DNA of 64,000 nucleotides from Plasmodium malariae (Eukaryota; Apicomplexa; Aconoidasida; Haemosporida; Plasmodiidae). The stretch lies in the NCBI RefSeq assembly GCF_900090045.1, contig NC_041781.1, positions 1,720,001-1,784,000 of the forward strand, in the 5' to 3' direction. Shown here piece by piece: positions 1 to 10,393 of the stretch (within the stretch, counting starts at the first letter, position 1; the number at the start of each line of letters is the position of its first letter). Made by a program: the position numbers and the translations under genes. Below the pieces are notes generated by a model. That model saw nothing but the letters and a program-made list of their open reading frames with translations. It did not search any database and was not told the DNA's origin.

Positions 1-2837
1 GAATTATTATTTTTTTTCTTCTATTCCTAGTTAGTTGTTGTAAGATATTACTATGTAGAGGAAATGAAAAAGTAAAGAAGTTAGAATGTCAAGGCATTTT
101 TATTTATAACGAAAGAACAGAAGTGAAGAATAAAAGAGAAAAAGAATATTTAATTGGTGACAGAATACCTTATTTTATAATTTATAAAAGTGAAAGTGGT
201 GGGATTTACAACTCAAATGAGCATTTCAATGGGTTATCAATTTTTTTGAAGGAAAAAGTAAAAAATTATGAACAAGGAAAGGAAAAAGTGTTTAACAACT
301 TTTTATATAAAATATATTATTCTTCTGAGGTTTTTTCACCACAGTATTATGAAGTGTACACCAATGGGGACCTGTTTACATCAGTTAGTAGTAGACAAAA
401 GGATAACATGATGAAATTGAAAAAGGAAAGAGAGAATAAATTTATCGAAAGACATATTTTTGTTTTAAAAAAAAATATGAACAGCTTGTATGTAAGCAGT
501 ACTTCGTTTGATAAGTTGTACGAGGATTGTTCATTTGTGGACTTAACTGGTATGCACATATTGAAGGGACGTATTAATGGGGCAGGTAGTCCCAATGGTG
601 CATATAGAACAGATGGACAACGAAGGGCAAGTGGAAAAATAAATAAAAACTGTCTTTCGCACAAATATATTTTACTTGAATGGTTGAACGAAAGTAACTT
701 GATAGTAAGTAACATTACATTAAGCAAATTGACAGATAACAGAAAATATTTGTACGAAGGGAAGAAAGACAAGGCGGGAGCAATTTATACAGAGAAAGAG
801 GATGAACAGTACATTTGGGTTTTCATGTACATATCAAAGACAGATTTAATGAAAGCATTTTTTGATTATCACTTGAAATTGTTCTTCCTTCGAATAGTGA
901 AAAGGAAGAATGACAATATTTCAATGCTTTTTAAGTTTTTCCTTGCAAATAACATCATAAGAAATGTATTTGTGAAAAGCTTCACAGAAAAGAGGGAGTA
1001 CAATACAAATGAAAAGGAAAAAATGAGGGAAAAAAAAAATATATATACATCATCTTCATTTAATACAAAATACGTATTTCATATTTCTTTTAATATGTAT
1101 ACAAGAAATTACAAAAGTGTTGAATGTTTGTCTTTTTTTTTTTCGAAATTTCATTGTTATGATAAACAAAATAAAAATTTTTTTATGAACAGCTTTGTAA
1201 ATAATACACTATATTCCTATTTAGAGGATACTGAAGAAGAAGTACAATATGAAAACAATACATACACAAATGGAATGGAAAAAAATCTTTTGTTGCTCGC
1301 TTATATATATTCCTCTGTTAGTAGCATTAATAAGGAAAATTGTAACAAGTGTGTAAAAAGAAAAATAAATTTTTCTTTTTTCAATTACGATATTGAAAAT
1401 TTCCCCTTACTTTTTCAAGATCATCTGTACAGTCAGGAAGATTTTATAATTTATAAAGAAATAGAGAATAAAATTATTTCAAAAAAAAGTATATTTAATG
1501 TACTTGTTCATAAAGAAATAACAAGTGAAGGTATTAACAAAAATGCGAAAACGAATGTAGTTGTACAGATGGAGAAAAATAGTCCTATCCGAAATATGTC
1601 CTTTTTAAATAATTGTAAAATAGTAATGATAGATTTATATTCAAACAATATTATTATAGACAAAGAGAAGGTTAGAAACAAATTGAAGCTAACTTTTTCC
1701 GATGTTGAAAATTGTAAAGATAAATCATCTCATATTATTGCAAAGTATGATGGTGGAAATTTAATTAATAACGTTAATCACCTACATATGTTTCATCGTT
1801 TATATGTTCGACTGTCCTTACACATGAGCGATATAGCACACCATTATCGTTGTAACAGTGTTAATGAAGAAAAGGCCAGTTTTGATGCACCGTGGAAAAA
1901 AGAGTATATCCAATATGGGAGTGGGCAAAATGGTTACATTGCTACTGGTGGTGCTACAGATGAGGAAGAGGAAGACATAAAAGGAAGGAATACACGGAGA
2001 AATAGAAGGAAATACACAAATTATCTATGTGGTGAGCACTTTGCTTTTTCTTACGACACATTACTTAGCGGTCGATATGTTACACCCTGCCACGGAGAAT
2101 ACCTAGAACTAGACATGAAGAACGATAGTGAGTATCAATGCACGGACTACGATATAGTGTCCATTTCAAATGCGAAACCTTTTCTAAATTGCATGCATGA
2201 TAAGGATAATCCGATAGATAAGGAAGAATACAAACATGGTAATTTTACCATATATGCGGATGAACAGACTGTTTACATACGTGATATTGAAAACATTGTA
2301 GCTACCCATACTGCGGATTTTTATATATACTTGCAAGAAAATGCCTTTTATTCTCTCATTTATCCGAAGAATGCAGAAATTAAGAAGCAGACAAATAATA
2401 ATGATCTTGATAGTATGAAAAATACTCCTTTTGAAAAAAAAAAAAGAAAAAAAAAAAAGGAAAAAAAAGAGAAAGAGGAAGACGAACCTCAACCGAATGA
2501 TGGACATACTAGTGAAACTGATATATCCCTTCTTAAACATTTTATTTATGTAAAAACAATAAATTATTGTGGTAAAAAGCACAAAATAGTGAATTATAAC
2601 AAAATCCATGCGAATGAAAAATTTAAGTACAACGTTTTGGAGGCGAACGATATACAAAAATTGAATATACCTATATATTACAGTTTGCTTTGCACGCAAA
2701 AACATTATTCCGATGTTATTTATGTTTATTCCTTTCCTAGAGGGAACGACAGTTATCAGTTTATTCTGTATTTATCTTCGCTTACATCAGCTTTTTTAAT
2801 TTTGTTTACTTTTTATCTCTCGTACAAGTTTGCTTGA
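1..2837 (+). CDS. PIG-X/PBN1-like ER membrane protein (5' end outside window)
   Basis: The frame is open from position 3, so the start lies upstream of the window; at least 944 codons are visible. Seen: the first codons encode a hydrophobic run (IIIFFLLFLV) followed by SCC, as in a signal peptide. A single membrane helix lies at the very C-terminus (about 2752-2826) with a tail of five or six residues, so the layout is type I. A Lys-rich tract (2430-2490) interrupts the protein. The stretch at 1498-1580 (NVLVHKEITSEGINKN) and the C-terminal VIYVYSFPRGND plus helix recall PIG-X/PBN1, the regulatory subunit that stabilises the first GPI mannosyltransferase (PIG-M) in the ER lumen. Human PIG-X has a comparable motif after its signal peptide and a comparable Pro-Gly motif before its final helix. 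The family call is inference from memory of the human protein. The protein is several times longer than human PIG-X because of inserts. It could instead be another ER type I protein. Confidence 0.45.
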   Translation, partial: IIIFFLLFLVSCCKILLCRGNEKVKKLECQGIFIYNERTEVKNKREKEYLIGDRIPYFIIYKSESGGIYNSNEHFNGLSIFLKEKVKNYEQGKEKVFNNFLYKIYYSSEVFSPQYYEVYTNGDLFTSVSSRQKDNMMKLKKERENKFIERHIFVLKKNMNSLYVSSTSFDKLYEDCSFVDLTGMHILKGRINGAGSPNGAYRTDGQRRASGKINKNCLSHKYILLEWLNESNLIVSNITLSKLTDNRKYLYEGKKDKAGAIYTEKEDEQYIWVFMYISKTDLMKAFFDYHLKLFFLRIVKRKNDNISMLFKFFLANNIIRNVFVKSFTEKREYNTNEKEKMREKKNIYTSSSFNTKYVFHISFNMYTRNYKSVECLSFFFSKFHCYDKQNKNFFMNSFVNNTLYSYLEDTEEEVQYENNTYTNGMEKNLLLLAYIYSSVSSINKENCNKCVKRKINFSFFNYDIENFPLLFQDHLYSQEDFIIYKEIENKIISKKSIFNVLVHKEITSEGINKNAKTNVVVQMEKNSPIRNMSFLNNCKIVMIDLYSNNIIIDKEKVRNKLKLTFSDVENCKDKSSHIIAKYDGGNLINNVNHLHMFHRLYVRLSLHMSDIAHHYRCNSVNEEKASFDAPWKKEYIQYGSGQNGYIATGGATDEEEEDIKGRNTRRNRRKYTNYLCGEHFAFSYDTLLSGRYVTPCHGEYLELDMKNDSEYQCTDYDIVSISNAKPFLNCMHDKDNPIDKEEYKHGNFTIYADEQTVYIRDIENIVATHTADFYIYLQENAFYSLIYPKNAEIKKQTNNNDLDSMKNTPFEKKKRKKKKEKKEKEEDEPQPNDGHTSETDISLLKHFIYVKTINYCGKKHKIVNYNKIHANEKFKYNVLEANDIQKLNIPIYYSLLCTQKHYSDVIYVYSFPRGNDSYQFILYLSSLTSAFLILFTFYLSYKFA

Positions 2838-3781
2838 CAAGACCTTCGCGCACTCGCATTTCGCTTGTTGGCGTGTTTTTCAAACCGTGTTGTTAACATT
2901 AGTGCATTTGCTAAATTTGCGAAGTTTGCTAAATTTGCTAAGTTTGCTAAATTTGTTAAATTTGTTAAATTTGCTAAGTTTGCTAAATTTGTTAAATTTG
3001 TTAAATTTGCTAAGTTTGCTAAATTTGCTAAGTTTGTTAAATTTCCAAACTGTGAGTATGTGGGAAGTGCCTGAGCATACATGTAATAGGTATATATATA
3101 CATACATATTTACATAACACATGGAATACTTATGAGAACCACGCATGTATGTGCACACATGACATACCGACAAAAAAAACCTTAACCGTTCAGGCGTTTT
3201 TGACTTTTTAAAATACATTATATATATTACATTTCGCAGTTGCTGCATTTTTTTAGTAATTTATCTTACATTATTGTGCGGTACTCCTAGCTTATTTTCG
3301 TTTTATTTTACTTTCGTTTCGTTGTTACCCTAATTTATGGCATCAACTCTGGAGTTTGCTTTTTTTTTTTTTTTTTTTGTTTTTCTGTTTCATCTCGTCA
3401 TATGAACATGAAACTTTTTTCATTTTAGCTGGAAAAAAAAAAAAAAAAAAAAAAATTCTAAACAAAGTTATACTGTTTAGAAGGGTTAGCAATTATGCGC
3501 AAAGGGGTAAGTGTAGCTATGTAAAATAAGGCACTAGGAAAAAAGAAAAAAAAAATGCGGATAAATGGGAAAAATAATTGCTATTTTTAAGAAACAGAAA
3601 AAGAGAAAAAATAAAATTTATATACGTTAACATGTGTACAAAACGTTATGTACATGGTAGCTGACCTTTTGCATAAAACAAGGACGACAAAAAGAATCAA
3701 TTGCCGCCATAATAAACCCAGGGAAACGAAATAGAAAGTTCTATACGAAAAAGTATACATTAGACGAAAAAAGGCTGCTAC
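2838..3781. other. Intergenic region with 9-bp minisatellite and poly(A)/poly(T) tracts
   Basis: This lies between the stop of the PIG-X-like gene and the start of the next plus-strand gene. It holds a 9-bp repeat array at 2908-3045, a poly(T) run near 3361-3378 and a poly(A) run near 3434-3455. No convincing gene was seen. The open frames on both strands here are read-through of the repeat. Confidence 0.7.
2908..3045. repeat. 9-bp minisatellite (TTTGCTAAR / TTTGTTAAA)
   Basis: About 15 copies of a 9-bp unit alternate TTTGCTAAA, TTTGCTAAG and TTTGTTAAA, giving a visible 27 to 45-bp higher-order pattern. It starts about 70 bp after the upstream gene's stop. Confidence 0.9.
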
Positions 3782-4603
3782 ATGTTTACGGCACGAAGGG
3801 ACAAGATGAAACAGATAAATATAAAGAATTACATTGTAAAAAAGATGAACATATTTTGCTGCAATTTCTTAAAGGTAAACAAAGGGTACATGCATGTATT
3901 ATTTACAAACGAAAAGAAAGCTTACAATAAATTTTTCATTTTTAAAAGTGGCATGGAAAATGAACATAGCAGTAAAAGCAAAATAGTGTTATTTAATATA
4001 GAAGAGGAAAGAAACAAAATTATAAGAAAAAAAATTAATAACTCACTTATTGGAGGTGTAATAATATCCTCACTATCTATCTGTTTAATTGAAATAAATA
4101 TAATTTCAAGTTTATGTGGCTTTGTAATATCTGCTGGATTAATTTTATTTTATATTTTTTATTTTCTCTTTTACAACTCCGTTATATTAAGAGCAGTATT
4201 AGACATTGAGAATAAAAGTTTATTGTTATACCCTTATATGATATTAAAAAGAAAGAATTTGAAAAAACAGATTATTTTGTCATTGCATGAAATTAATAAA
4301 GTCAACAAAGTTAATAACTACATTCAGTTATATTTGAAAAAGCCCAAAATAAAAATTATACCCAATTTTAATTTGTTCATACCTCTGCATATTCCTAGAT
4401 ATAACACATCAAAAACTAGCAAACCGCAAGAAATTGCTAATTCTAGGGATGTTCTATATCCATACGACTACAATAACTTGAACATCTCTGTGTTCAGCCA
4501 ACGTAAGCACATGGTCAACGTGCCTACAATTAAGAAAAACGTCGATGGATACCCCCTCAACGTGGCTGAAGAGAACAAGTTAATTTCGCTGCTCAGTGTG
4601 TAG
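3782..4603 (+). CDS. Conserved two-helix membrane protein, probably mitochondrial
   Basis: A single open frame of 273 residues. Two adjacent membrane helices lie near residues 88-135 (IGGVIISSLSICLIEINIIS and a second stretch ending in LILFYIFYFLFY). A basic N-terminal region precedes them and a soluble C-terminal half follows. The N-terminus has several Met codons (residues 1, 9 and 22), so the start is uncertain. The first ATG keeps an Arg/Lys-rich leader compatible with a mitochondrial presequence. The architecture (leader, helix hairpin, conserved C-terminal segment with a VDIENKS-like strand) resembles the TMEM70/TMEM186/TMEM223 group of respiratory-complex assembly proteins, but I could not align specific residues. 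The family suggestion is a weak inference. Confidence 0.65.
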   Translation: MFTARRDKMKQINIKNYIVKKMNIFCCNFLKVNKGYMHVLFTNEKKAYNKFFIFKSGMENEHSSKSKIVLFNIEEERNKIIRKKINNSLIGGVIISSLSICLIEINIISSLCGFVISAGLILFYIFYFLFYNSVILRAVLDIENKSLLLYPYMILKRKNLKKQIILSLHEINKVNKVNNYIQLYLKKPKIKIIPNFNLFIPLHIPRYNTSKTSKPQEIANSRDVLYPYDYNNLNISVFSQRKHMVNVPTIKKNVDGYPLNVAEENKLISLLSV

Positions 4604-4997
4604 CACAGGAAGCCGAATATAAGCGGCAATCCAATAGCAATATAGCAACAATCCAGAGGCATTGACCATGTTAGCGGAATGAACGACACTAATAAAGCCC
4701 CTGTAGGCGTACCTGCGAACGTTCGTGCACACTCAACGGTACTCCCTATTTACAAATTAAAATAAACTTTAGCTTGTTTGTTTTGCTTGTAAAAAAAGAC
4801 TTTGCTGAATTTTACACACATGGATGTTTATGTACCTGTACGTGCGCATTTTTTTTTTTTTTTTTTTTCCCCTTCAAAATAAAGCAGAGTGAGTAAAGCA
4901 CTGCTTCGTATCTGTCTCGTAATAAAGAAATAATTAACTTAAATTAATTTAATTTAAATAAAAAAATGAAGTTGAATAAAATAAAAAAATGAAGTTA

Positions 4998-5151
4998 AAT
5001 AAAACGCAATATATAATTAAATAAAATAAAAATAGCAAATTAAATAAAACGCAATATATAATTAAATAAAATAAAAATAGCAAATTAAATAAAACGCAAT
5101 ATATAATTAAATAAAATAAAAATAGCAAATTAAATAAAACGCAATATATAA
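4998..5151. repeat. 45-bp tandem repeat, about 3.4 copies
   Basis: The motif AAACGCAATATATAATTAA recurs with CG at 5005, 5050, 5095 and 5140, an exact 45-bp period. The copies are almost identical. Confidence 0.92.
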
Positions 5152-5512
5152 TAAGGGCAGTATAACACAGCGTTGCGCAGCATAATATACTGCGGTGAAT
5201 AATTCGCCCGCGAAGTGAAGAAGTGTAAGACTAAAAAAAATGAACATACACACACATACGTTAGAATATGCGATATATTTAAAAAGAAAGGAGTCAATTA
5301 GAAAAAGCAATTTTTGCTAAGGAGCAAATATAAAAGCGTGCGTTGGTGTATCGCAAATATTGAAGTACACTTTGTCGATTCTTCATTTTTGCAATTTTGA
5401 TGTTTTAAAGAGTAGCACGTTAAGACACCACAAATTAGATAGAGTTCACGTTCCCTTTTTTGGGTTTACTCGAAATAGTGTTGATATGGTGCACCTAATA
5501 AGTTGCAGCTGA

Positions 5513-5693
5513 TAAAGTGCTGTTGATAAAGTTCTGTTGATAAAGTGCTGTTGATAAAGTTCTGTTGATAAAGTTCTGTTGATAAAGTTCTGTTGATAAA
5601 GTTCTGTTGATAAAGTGCTGTTGATAAAGTTCTGTTGATAAAGTTCTGTTGATAAAGTTCTGTTGATAAAGTTCTGTTGATAAAGTTCTGTTG
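5513..5693. repeat. 14-bp minisatellite (TTCTGTTGATAAAG)
   Basis: About 13 copies of a 14-bp unit, with occasional GCTG in place of TCTG. It ends about 65 bp downstream of the GCP3 stop codon. Confidence 0.92.
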
Positions 5694-5757
5694 ATGTCTA
5701 CGTTTTCTTCGACGTTCCACGCAGGAGGCGGAGGGAAGCTGCGTCTCCCCCTTTGGT

Positions 5758-8700
5758 TCACTTGTTCATCATCTTGATCTGCTTTGATATGTTGAGCTTT
5801 GTGTTTTTCGTCTCGACAACTTTTGATATGTTGACGTAGTAGAGGTTAAAGTCTAGTCTTGCCGCTAGTAATCGAAGGGAGTGGAGTTTATCCCTTTTCG
5901 TATTTTTTGAATAAGCATGAATGTATTTGTTTTCACTTAATAGAAGACATATAAATTTATATATATAATTTCTGTAATACTTGAGTAACATTTTAATATC
6001 TTTTATAGTTTTTTCTCCTATAATATTATAATTAATATAATTGTTTATATAATCAACATCATTATCAAAATTAGTTTTGTTTTCTTTTCGTTCTTCTGTT
6101 AACTTTTTAATCTCTGTATAATTTTCACACACGGAGGAGATTAAAGCACTGGTTAAGTTTATAAACCTAGTTATGATATCTAGAATTTTGTTCAGGCAAA
6201 TATGTGTTTCGTTTGGTTCATTTTTCCTGTTTTCTTTTGAGAAGCCGCGATTTCGTTCCCGAGTAGTTACTGCGCTCACTCTAATGTTATTACCATCATT
6301 GAGGTTGTTGATTTCACTATCATTGTCATTATGATTGTCTTTTCCACTTCCACTACCACTGTCACTTCCAACTCCATTATATCTACCGTTATGCTCGCGT
6401 GGAGATGCATATAAATCACTCAGGCTCCCGTCTGCGTCTAGTGAGCTGTTGAAATAGGCGTGCCTTGATTCATCATCTGACTCGTTAAACGGACAAGAGT
6501 TTACAACTAAATCGTTGTAACTTCCTAGGAATAAATCGAACTGTATTTGCGTTATATAATTGTAATGTTCTTGTATAAGTTGATCTAGATCATTACAAGA
6601 AAAGAGTCTTTTTTTAAAATCACTCCAGTTCATATCAATAATGTCATAATAAAAATATGATAAAATATTATGTACAAAATGGAACATTTCATTTCTAATT
6701 ATATTGCAATAAATAAATACAGAGTTATAATAAACTATATTAATAATTTTAAAAAGATGAGTAAAAAGGTACCATATATTAGACAATTCACAAAAAATTT
6801 TTTTAATTTTTATTAATAATACATTTATACTTTTATATATAGATTTGATTTTTTTTGTAAATATTATATCAAGTGGTTTTTCAACTAAAAAGTCAAATAC
6901 TAATACGTCCCATCCTATATCTCCTCTTCTAATATTAAATTTTTCAAGTGTTAACTTCTTTATTATATTCTGATTGGAGGTAAATAGAGAAGAAGATTTT
7001 ATACATAGATCTAGTTTACTGTTAAGGTAATGTCTTTTCAATTCTTCTGCATTCATATATAAATCTGTTTTCATATTATCAAATATGGTTTCGAATAAAT
7101 CTCCATCTACTAATAAAAGAAAATAGCGAAATGCTCTTAAGTGTTCATACAGTTCGTACTTTTTTATTAACAAGGTTATTAGTTTTTTATTTTTCCTTTC
7201 CGAAATTTTCTTAATGTAATAATCGATACTGTCAATGTATATGTTTACGTCATTTATGCAAAATACATCATCTAGTAAAGGTTCATCCTCCGGGTTTTCA
7301 TCATCTTCACTGCTACTATATGGCGATTTAATACTGTAGTGCACACTTCCTTTGAGGCCCCTATTGCTTCTCTTCCGTGATATATCATGTTTGTTCGTAT
7401 ACTTGACCTTATTACAAATATTTCCCATTGTAGTGTATGTACTACCGCCCCTAAGATCAGCACCTCCAGCACCACCACTGGGGCATTTTAGCAAAACAAT
7501 ATTTTTCTCCTTTGCTAGAGGAAATACATTACATATAGCGTTCGCCGCTAATGCAGTGTGAAACTTAAAAGCGTCGTCATTGCTTGAGGAGTATAAACCA
7601 CTACTCATGTTTGATGCACCTACTACATTGTTGTTATTCCCAAATAGGTTAAGCAGGTATACACTCTTTCCAGTGAGTAGTATCTTCTTAGCAGTATTGA
7701 CACTTAGAAAAAGTGGAACATTGTTAAAATTTAAGAAAAATTTATATGTCCATATCTGTTCAGATGTAACTGTCTTATTTGTTGATATAAAGGTTTCATT
7801 ATATTTATCTTTTAGTATACCATATTCAGTCCACTGTTTTAAAATTTCATTTATTGGTTTTATACATTTCTGTAAAATTTTTTTATAAATTTTTTGTTCT
7901 TCATAATCATACGCCTGTGATTTTGAATATAAAAAAGAGAGAAATCTACATCCAGTATTTCTTAACGATTCATCTACTACGTTTACTAAAACTCTCAGAA
8001 TTTTGTATGACTCCTGTAATAACAAATACAGCTTGTTTATTCCAATATACACTGTATTTTTATGTATGTGTTCGTTAAGATCACTCTCTATGTATGATAA
8101 TAATTTATAGTATTCATTCATGTATTCCCTTATAATTTGATGCAACGCATCAACTACTAGGCTCCCTTTCCTCCGCGGGCGAGCGATGCAGTTGCACTTA
8201 CCGTTGTCGCAGTTGTCGTATTTGCCGCATTTCTCGCATTTGTTGCAGTTACTGCTACCGCTGTTTATGTTCATCCCCTCCATGTGCTTCTTACCACCAC
8301 TGATGGGGTAATGGGATCTACTATCATCCGGATGGTTATTGTACGTGTTGGACACCCCGTAACTTGCCTTATCCCCGCTATGCCCACTATTATAAATGTT
8401 ATCCATGTAATTCTTTCCATTGTGCATATTAATCATGTCGTTGTTATTACAATACACATCGTCCAGATTAATGTTATCATCACTACTATAAGCAGCATGA
8501 TCATCTTCATAGCATAAGCTACTCGCCTTGCCACTATCGTTACTCCCAGAATGGTTTACATACATCTTTAACTTCTTAAATAGAATGCCTACATAGCTAA
8601 TGTTATTTATAATATGATGCATACCTATGCTAATCTTTCTATTGTGTACAAAAAAAGAATTTTCAGTTTTATTATATTTAATGTATTCTCCATTTAATCC

Positions 8701-10065
8701 TTGAAGAGGGTATATAAGATCTTTTAATAGGAAACTCTCTTCTATATCCAAGTAGTGGAATTTGTTGTTCAGAATTATCGTTGCATATAAACTTTTGTTT
8801 ATTAAATTGTTTCTGTGTAGAATGGAGTTATCATTTCTTCCCCTTCCACTTTGTCTCTCTGTTAGTCTCTCTGTTAGTCTCTCTGTTTTTCTGTCTTTAT
8901 CCCTACCCCTAACGGTTAGCATTTTGTTGGTGCTTCCAACACCTCCATTATTGCTAATGCCGCTCCTTTGCGTTCTATCATTGGGTAGTTCTAGTTTATT
9001 CCCCTCCTCAGTCTTGTTAATTATAGTTAATTTTTTATACCCCTCATGGTTGGACATATTACTGTTTTGATTTGTGGTTAAGTTTCCATGCCCTACATCC
9101 CTTTTGGGGTTAACTGACGTTTCATCTTGCACATGTATATTATTGCTAATGTAGTTTACGTTATCATGTTCGCTTCTTTTGTTTTTATTTTGCTCATCTG
9201 TGTTTATACCATCACTCAACGGGTTAAGCGGCTGTACTGGATTATGCAGCTGCTGTGGATAGTGTGGTTGTTGTGGATTATGCAGATGAGGTGCATCCAC
9301 TTTAACATTTCTGCTGATAGTCATAATGGTATTCCTGTTTTCATCATCATATTGCTTCAACTTGAGGAGTATATGCAATATGTACTTGTAATTGATATTG
9401 CTCTCCTCGAGCTTCTTTAACATAAGTCTTATTTTATTCAGTGTGATATTGCTCTTTTTTAAACATGCATATTCAATTTCTTGCTTTATATTTTCATTTT
9501 CATTATACTGTAATACGTTAAAATTGATGAGAGACGAAAGTATTTTATTAAGTTTGTATATTAAATGTTTTACAAGCAATTTGTGCAGTTCTTCGTTTGG
9601 AGTGGTACCCGAAGTGGAGCAGGAAATGCCAGAGGTACCACCGCCATCACCTGGAGCACCACCACCAAGTGCAGCTCCATCTATGTATGCTACCTTTTTA
9701 GCTATAAAGAATAGGTACTTGGCAAAGTGCGTAATGCTTTTAAAATTTTCCTCTTTCTTTTTGTTCTGATCGTGCATATTGTTATTTCCATCATTCGACA
9801 ATCTGTGCTTCTCCTTGTCCATTCTGTATATCTCCCTTTCTTGTCGTTTTTTACCATACTCGATGCTTTGGTTGTATTCCCCATCTTTACTGTAATGTAT
9901 TGCCTCTTCTCCTTTCACGTTAATATTATTAGCATAATTTTCTTTATATACATATGTATTTACCCCCTCTATGGTATTATTTGCCCCTTTATTTGCATTA
10001 TTACCGTTGGCTATATTTCTATTTATGCCCACCTCATTCAGCATATTTGTGGGGGAAAAGCTCAT
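5758..10065 (-). CDS. Gamma-tubulin complex component 3 (GCP3/Spc98-like)
   Basis: A single 1435-residue frame. GCP3 pairs with GCP2 and gamma-tubulin to nucleate microtubules at the parasite's spindle plaques and basal bodies. Seen, by approximate residue: LLKDLIYPLQGLNGEYIKY (440-460), matching the opening of the GRIP1 domain; DALHQIIREYMNEYYKLLS (640-660), close to the GCP3-specific ALHQELREYYRLLS stretch; WTEYGILKDKYNETF followed by NKTVTSEQIW and AKKILLTGKSV (740-810), matching the region that ends GRIP1; and RGDIGWDVLVFDF (about 1045), opening GRIP2, followed by RNEMFHFVHN and DLDQLIQEH. The match is better to GCP3 than to GCP2. Family members are usually 850-950 residues. The excess is Asn/Ser/Gly-rich insertions (roughly 1-170, 290-420, 520-620, 820-930 and 1230-1310), typical of Plasmodium. 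MSFSPTNML is the first Met after the upstream non-coding DNA. Confidence 0.9.
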   Translation of the reverse strand: MSFSPTNMLNEVGINRNIANGNNANKGANNTIEGVNTYVYKENYANNINVKGEEAIHYSKDGEYNQSIEYGKKRQEREIYRMDKEKHRLSNDGNNNMHDQNKKKEENFKSITHFAKYLFFIAKKVAYIDGAALGGGAPGDGGGTSGISCSTSGTTPNEELHKLLVKHLIYKLNKILSSLINFNVLQYNENENIKQEIEYACLKKSNITLNKIRLMLKKLEESNINYKYILHILLKLKQYDDENRNTIMTISRNVKVDAPHLHNPQQPHYPQQLHNPVQPLNPLSDGINTDEQNKNKRSEHDNVNYISNNIHVQDETSVNPKRDVGHGNLTTNQNSNMSNHEGYKKLTIINKTEEGNKLELPNDRTQRSGISNNGGVGSTNKMLTVRGRDKDRKTERLTERLTERQSGRGRNDNSILHRNNLINKSLYATIILNNKFHYLDIEESFLLKDLIYPLQGLNGEYIKYNKTENSFFVHNRKISIGMHHIINNISYVGILFKKLKMYVNHSGSNDSGKASSLCYEDDHAAYSSDDNINLDDVYCNNNDMINMHNGKNYMDNIYNSGHSGDKASYGVSNTYNNHPDDSRSHYPISGGKKHMEGMNINSGSSNCNKCEKCGKYDNCDNGKCNCIARPRRKGSLVVDALHQIIREYMNEYYKLLSYIESDLNEHIHKNTVYIGINKLYLLLQESYKILRVLVNVVDESLRNTGCRFLSFLYSKSQAYDYEEQKIYKKILQKCIKPINEILKQWTEYGILKDKYNETFISTNKTVTSEQIWTYKFFLNFNNVPLFLSVNTAKKILLTGKSVYLLNLFGNNNNVVGASNMSSGLYSSSNDDAFKFHTALAANAICNVFPLAKEKNIVLLKCPSGGAGGADLRGGSTYTTMGNICNKVKYTNKHDISRKRSNRGLKGSVHYSIKSPYSSSEDDENPEDEPLLDDVFCINDVNIYIDSIDYYIKKISERKNKKLITLLIKKYELYEHLRAFRYFLLLVDGDLFETIFDNMKTDLYMNAEELKRHYLNSKLDLCIKSSSLFTSNQNIIKKLTLEKFNIRRGDIGWDVLVFDFLVEKPLDIIFTKKIKSIYKSINVLLIKIKKIFCELSNIWYLFTHLFKIINIVYYNSVFIYCNIIRNEMFHFVHNILSYFYYDIIDMNWSDFKKRLFSCNDLDQLIQEHYNYITQIQFDLFLGSYNDLVVNSCPFNESDDESRHAYFNSSLDADGSLSDLYASPREHNGRYNGVGSDSGSGSGKDNHNDNDSEINNLNDGNNIRVSAVTTRERNRGFSKENRKNEPNETHICLNKILDIITRFINLTSALISSVCENYTEIKKLTEERKENKTNFDNDVDYINNYINYNIIGEKTIKDIKMLLKYYRNYIYKFICLLLSENKYIHAYSKNTKRDKLHSLRLLAARLDFNLYYVNISKVVETKNTKLNISKQIKMMNK

Positions 10066-10204
10066 TTGCGGTCAGGAACAATTTAACGAAATGGGCAAGA
10101 AATGGAAGAAAAACGGAGGAAGGGGACGGAAGGGGAAAAAGATGTATGATAATGGAAGAAATGGGAATAAAATGGAGGAAAAGGGATGGGAAAAAAAAAA
10201 AAGA

Positions 10205-10393
10205 AGAAGAAAAAATAAGAAAAAATATGAAAAAATATGAAAAAATATGAAAAAATATGAAAAAATAAGAAAAAATATGAAAAAATAAGAAAAAAATAAG
10301 AAAAAATAAGAAAAAATAAGAAAATATAAGAAAAAATAAGAAAATGTATGAAAAAATAAGAAAAAATATTAAAAAATAAGAAAAAATAATATA
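10205..10393. repeat. 10 to 11-bp A-rich minisatellite upstream of GCP3
   Basis: About 18 copies of GAAAAAATAT or GAAAAAATAA, starting 140 bp upstream of the GCP3 start codon. The strand is nearly all purine plus T, so it would be a rigid A-tract-rich promoter element. Confidence 0.85.

Larger units (their letters stand above)
4604..5757. other. Convergent intergenic region with two tandem arrays
   Basis: This separates the 3' end of the two-helix protein gene (plus) from the 3' end of GCP3 (minus). It holds a poly(T) tract near 4851-4868, a 45-bp tandem array (4998-5151) and a 14-bp array (5513-5693). The array's long open frames on the minus strand (QQNFINRTLSTE type) are repeat read-through and not genes. 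Confidence 0.7.
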
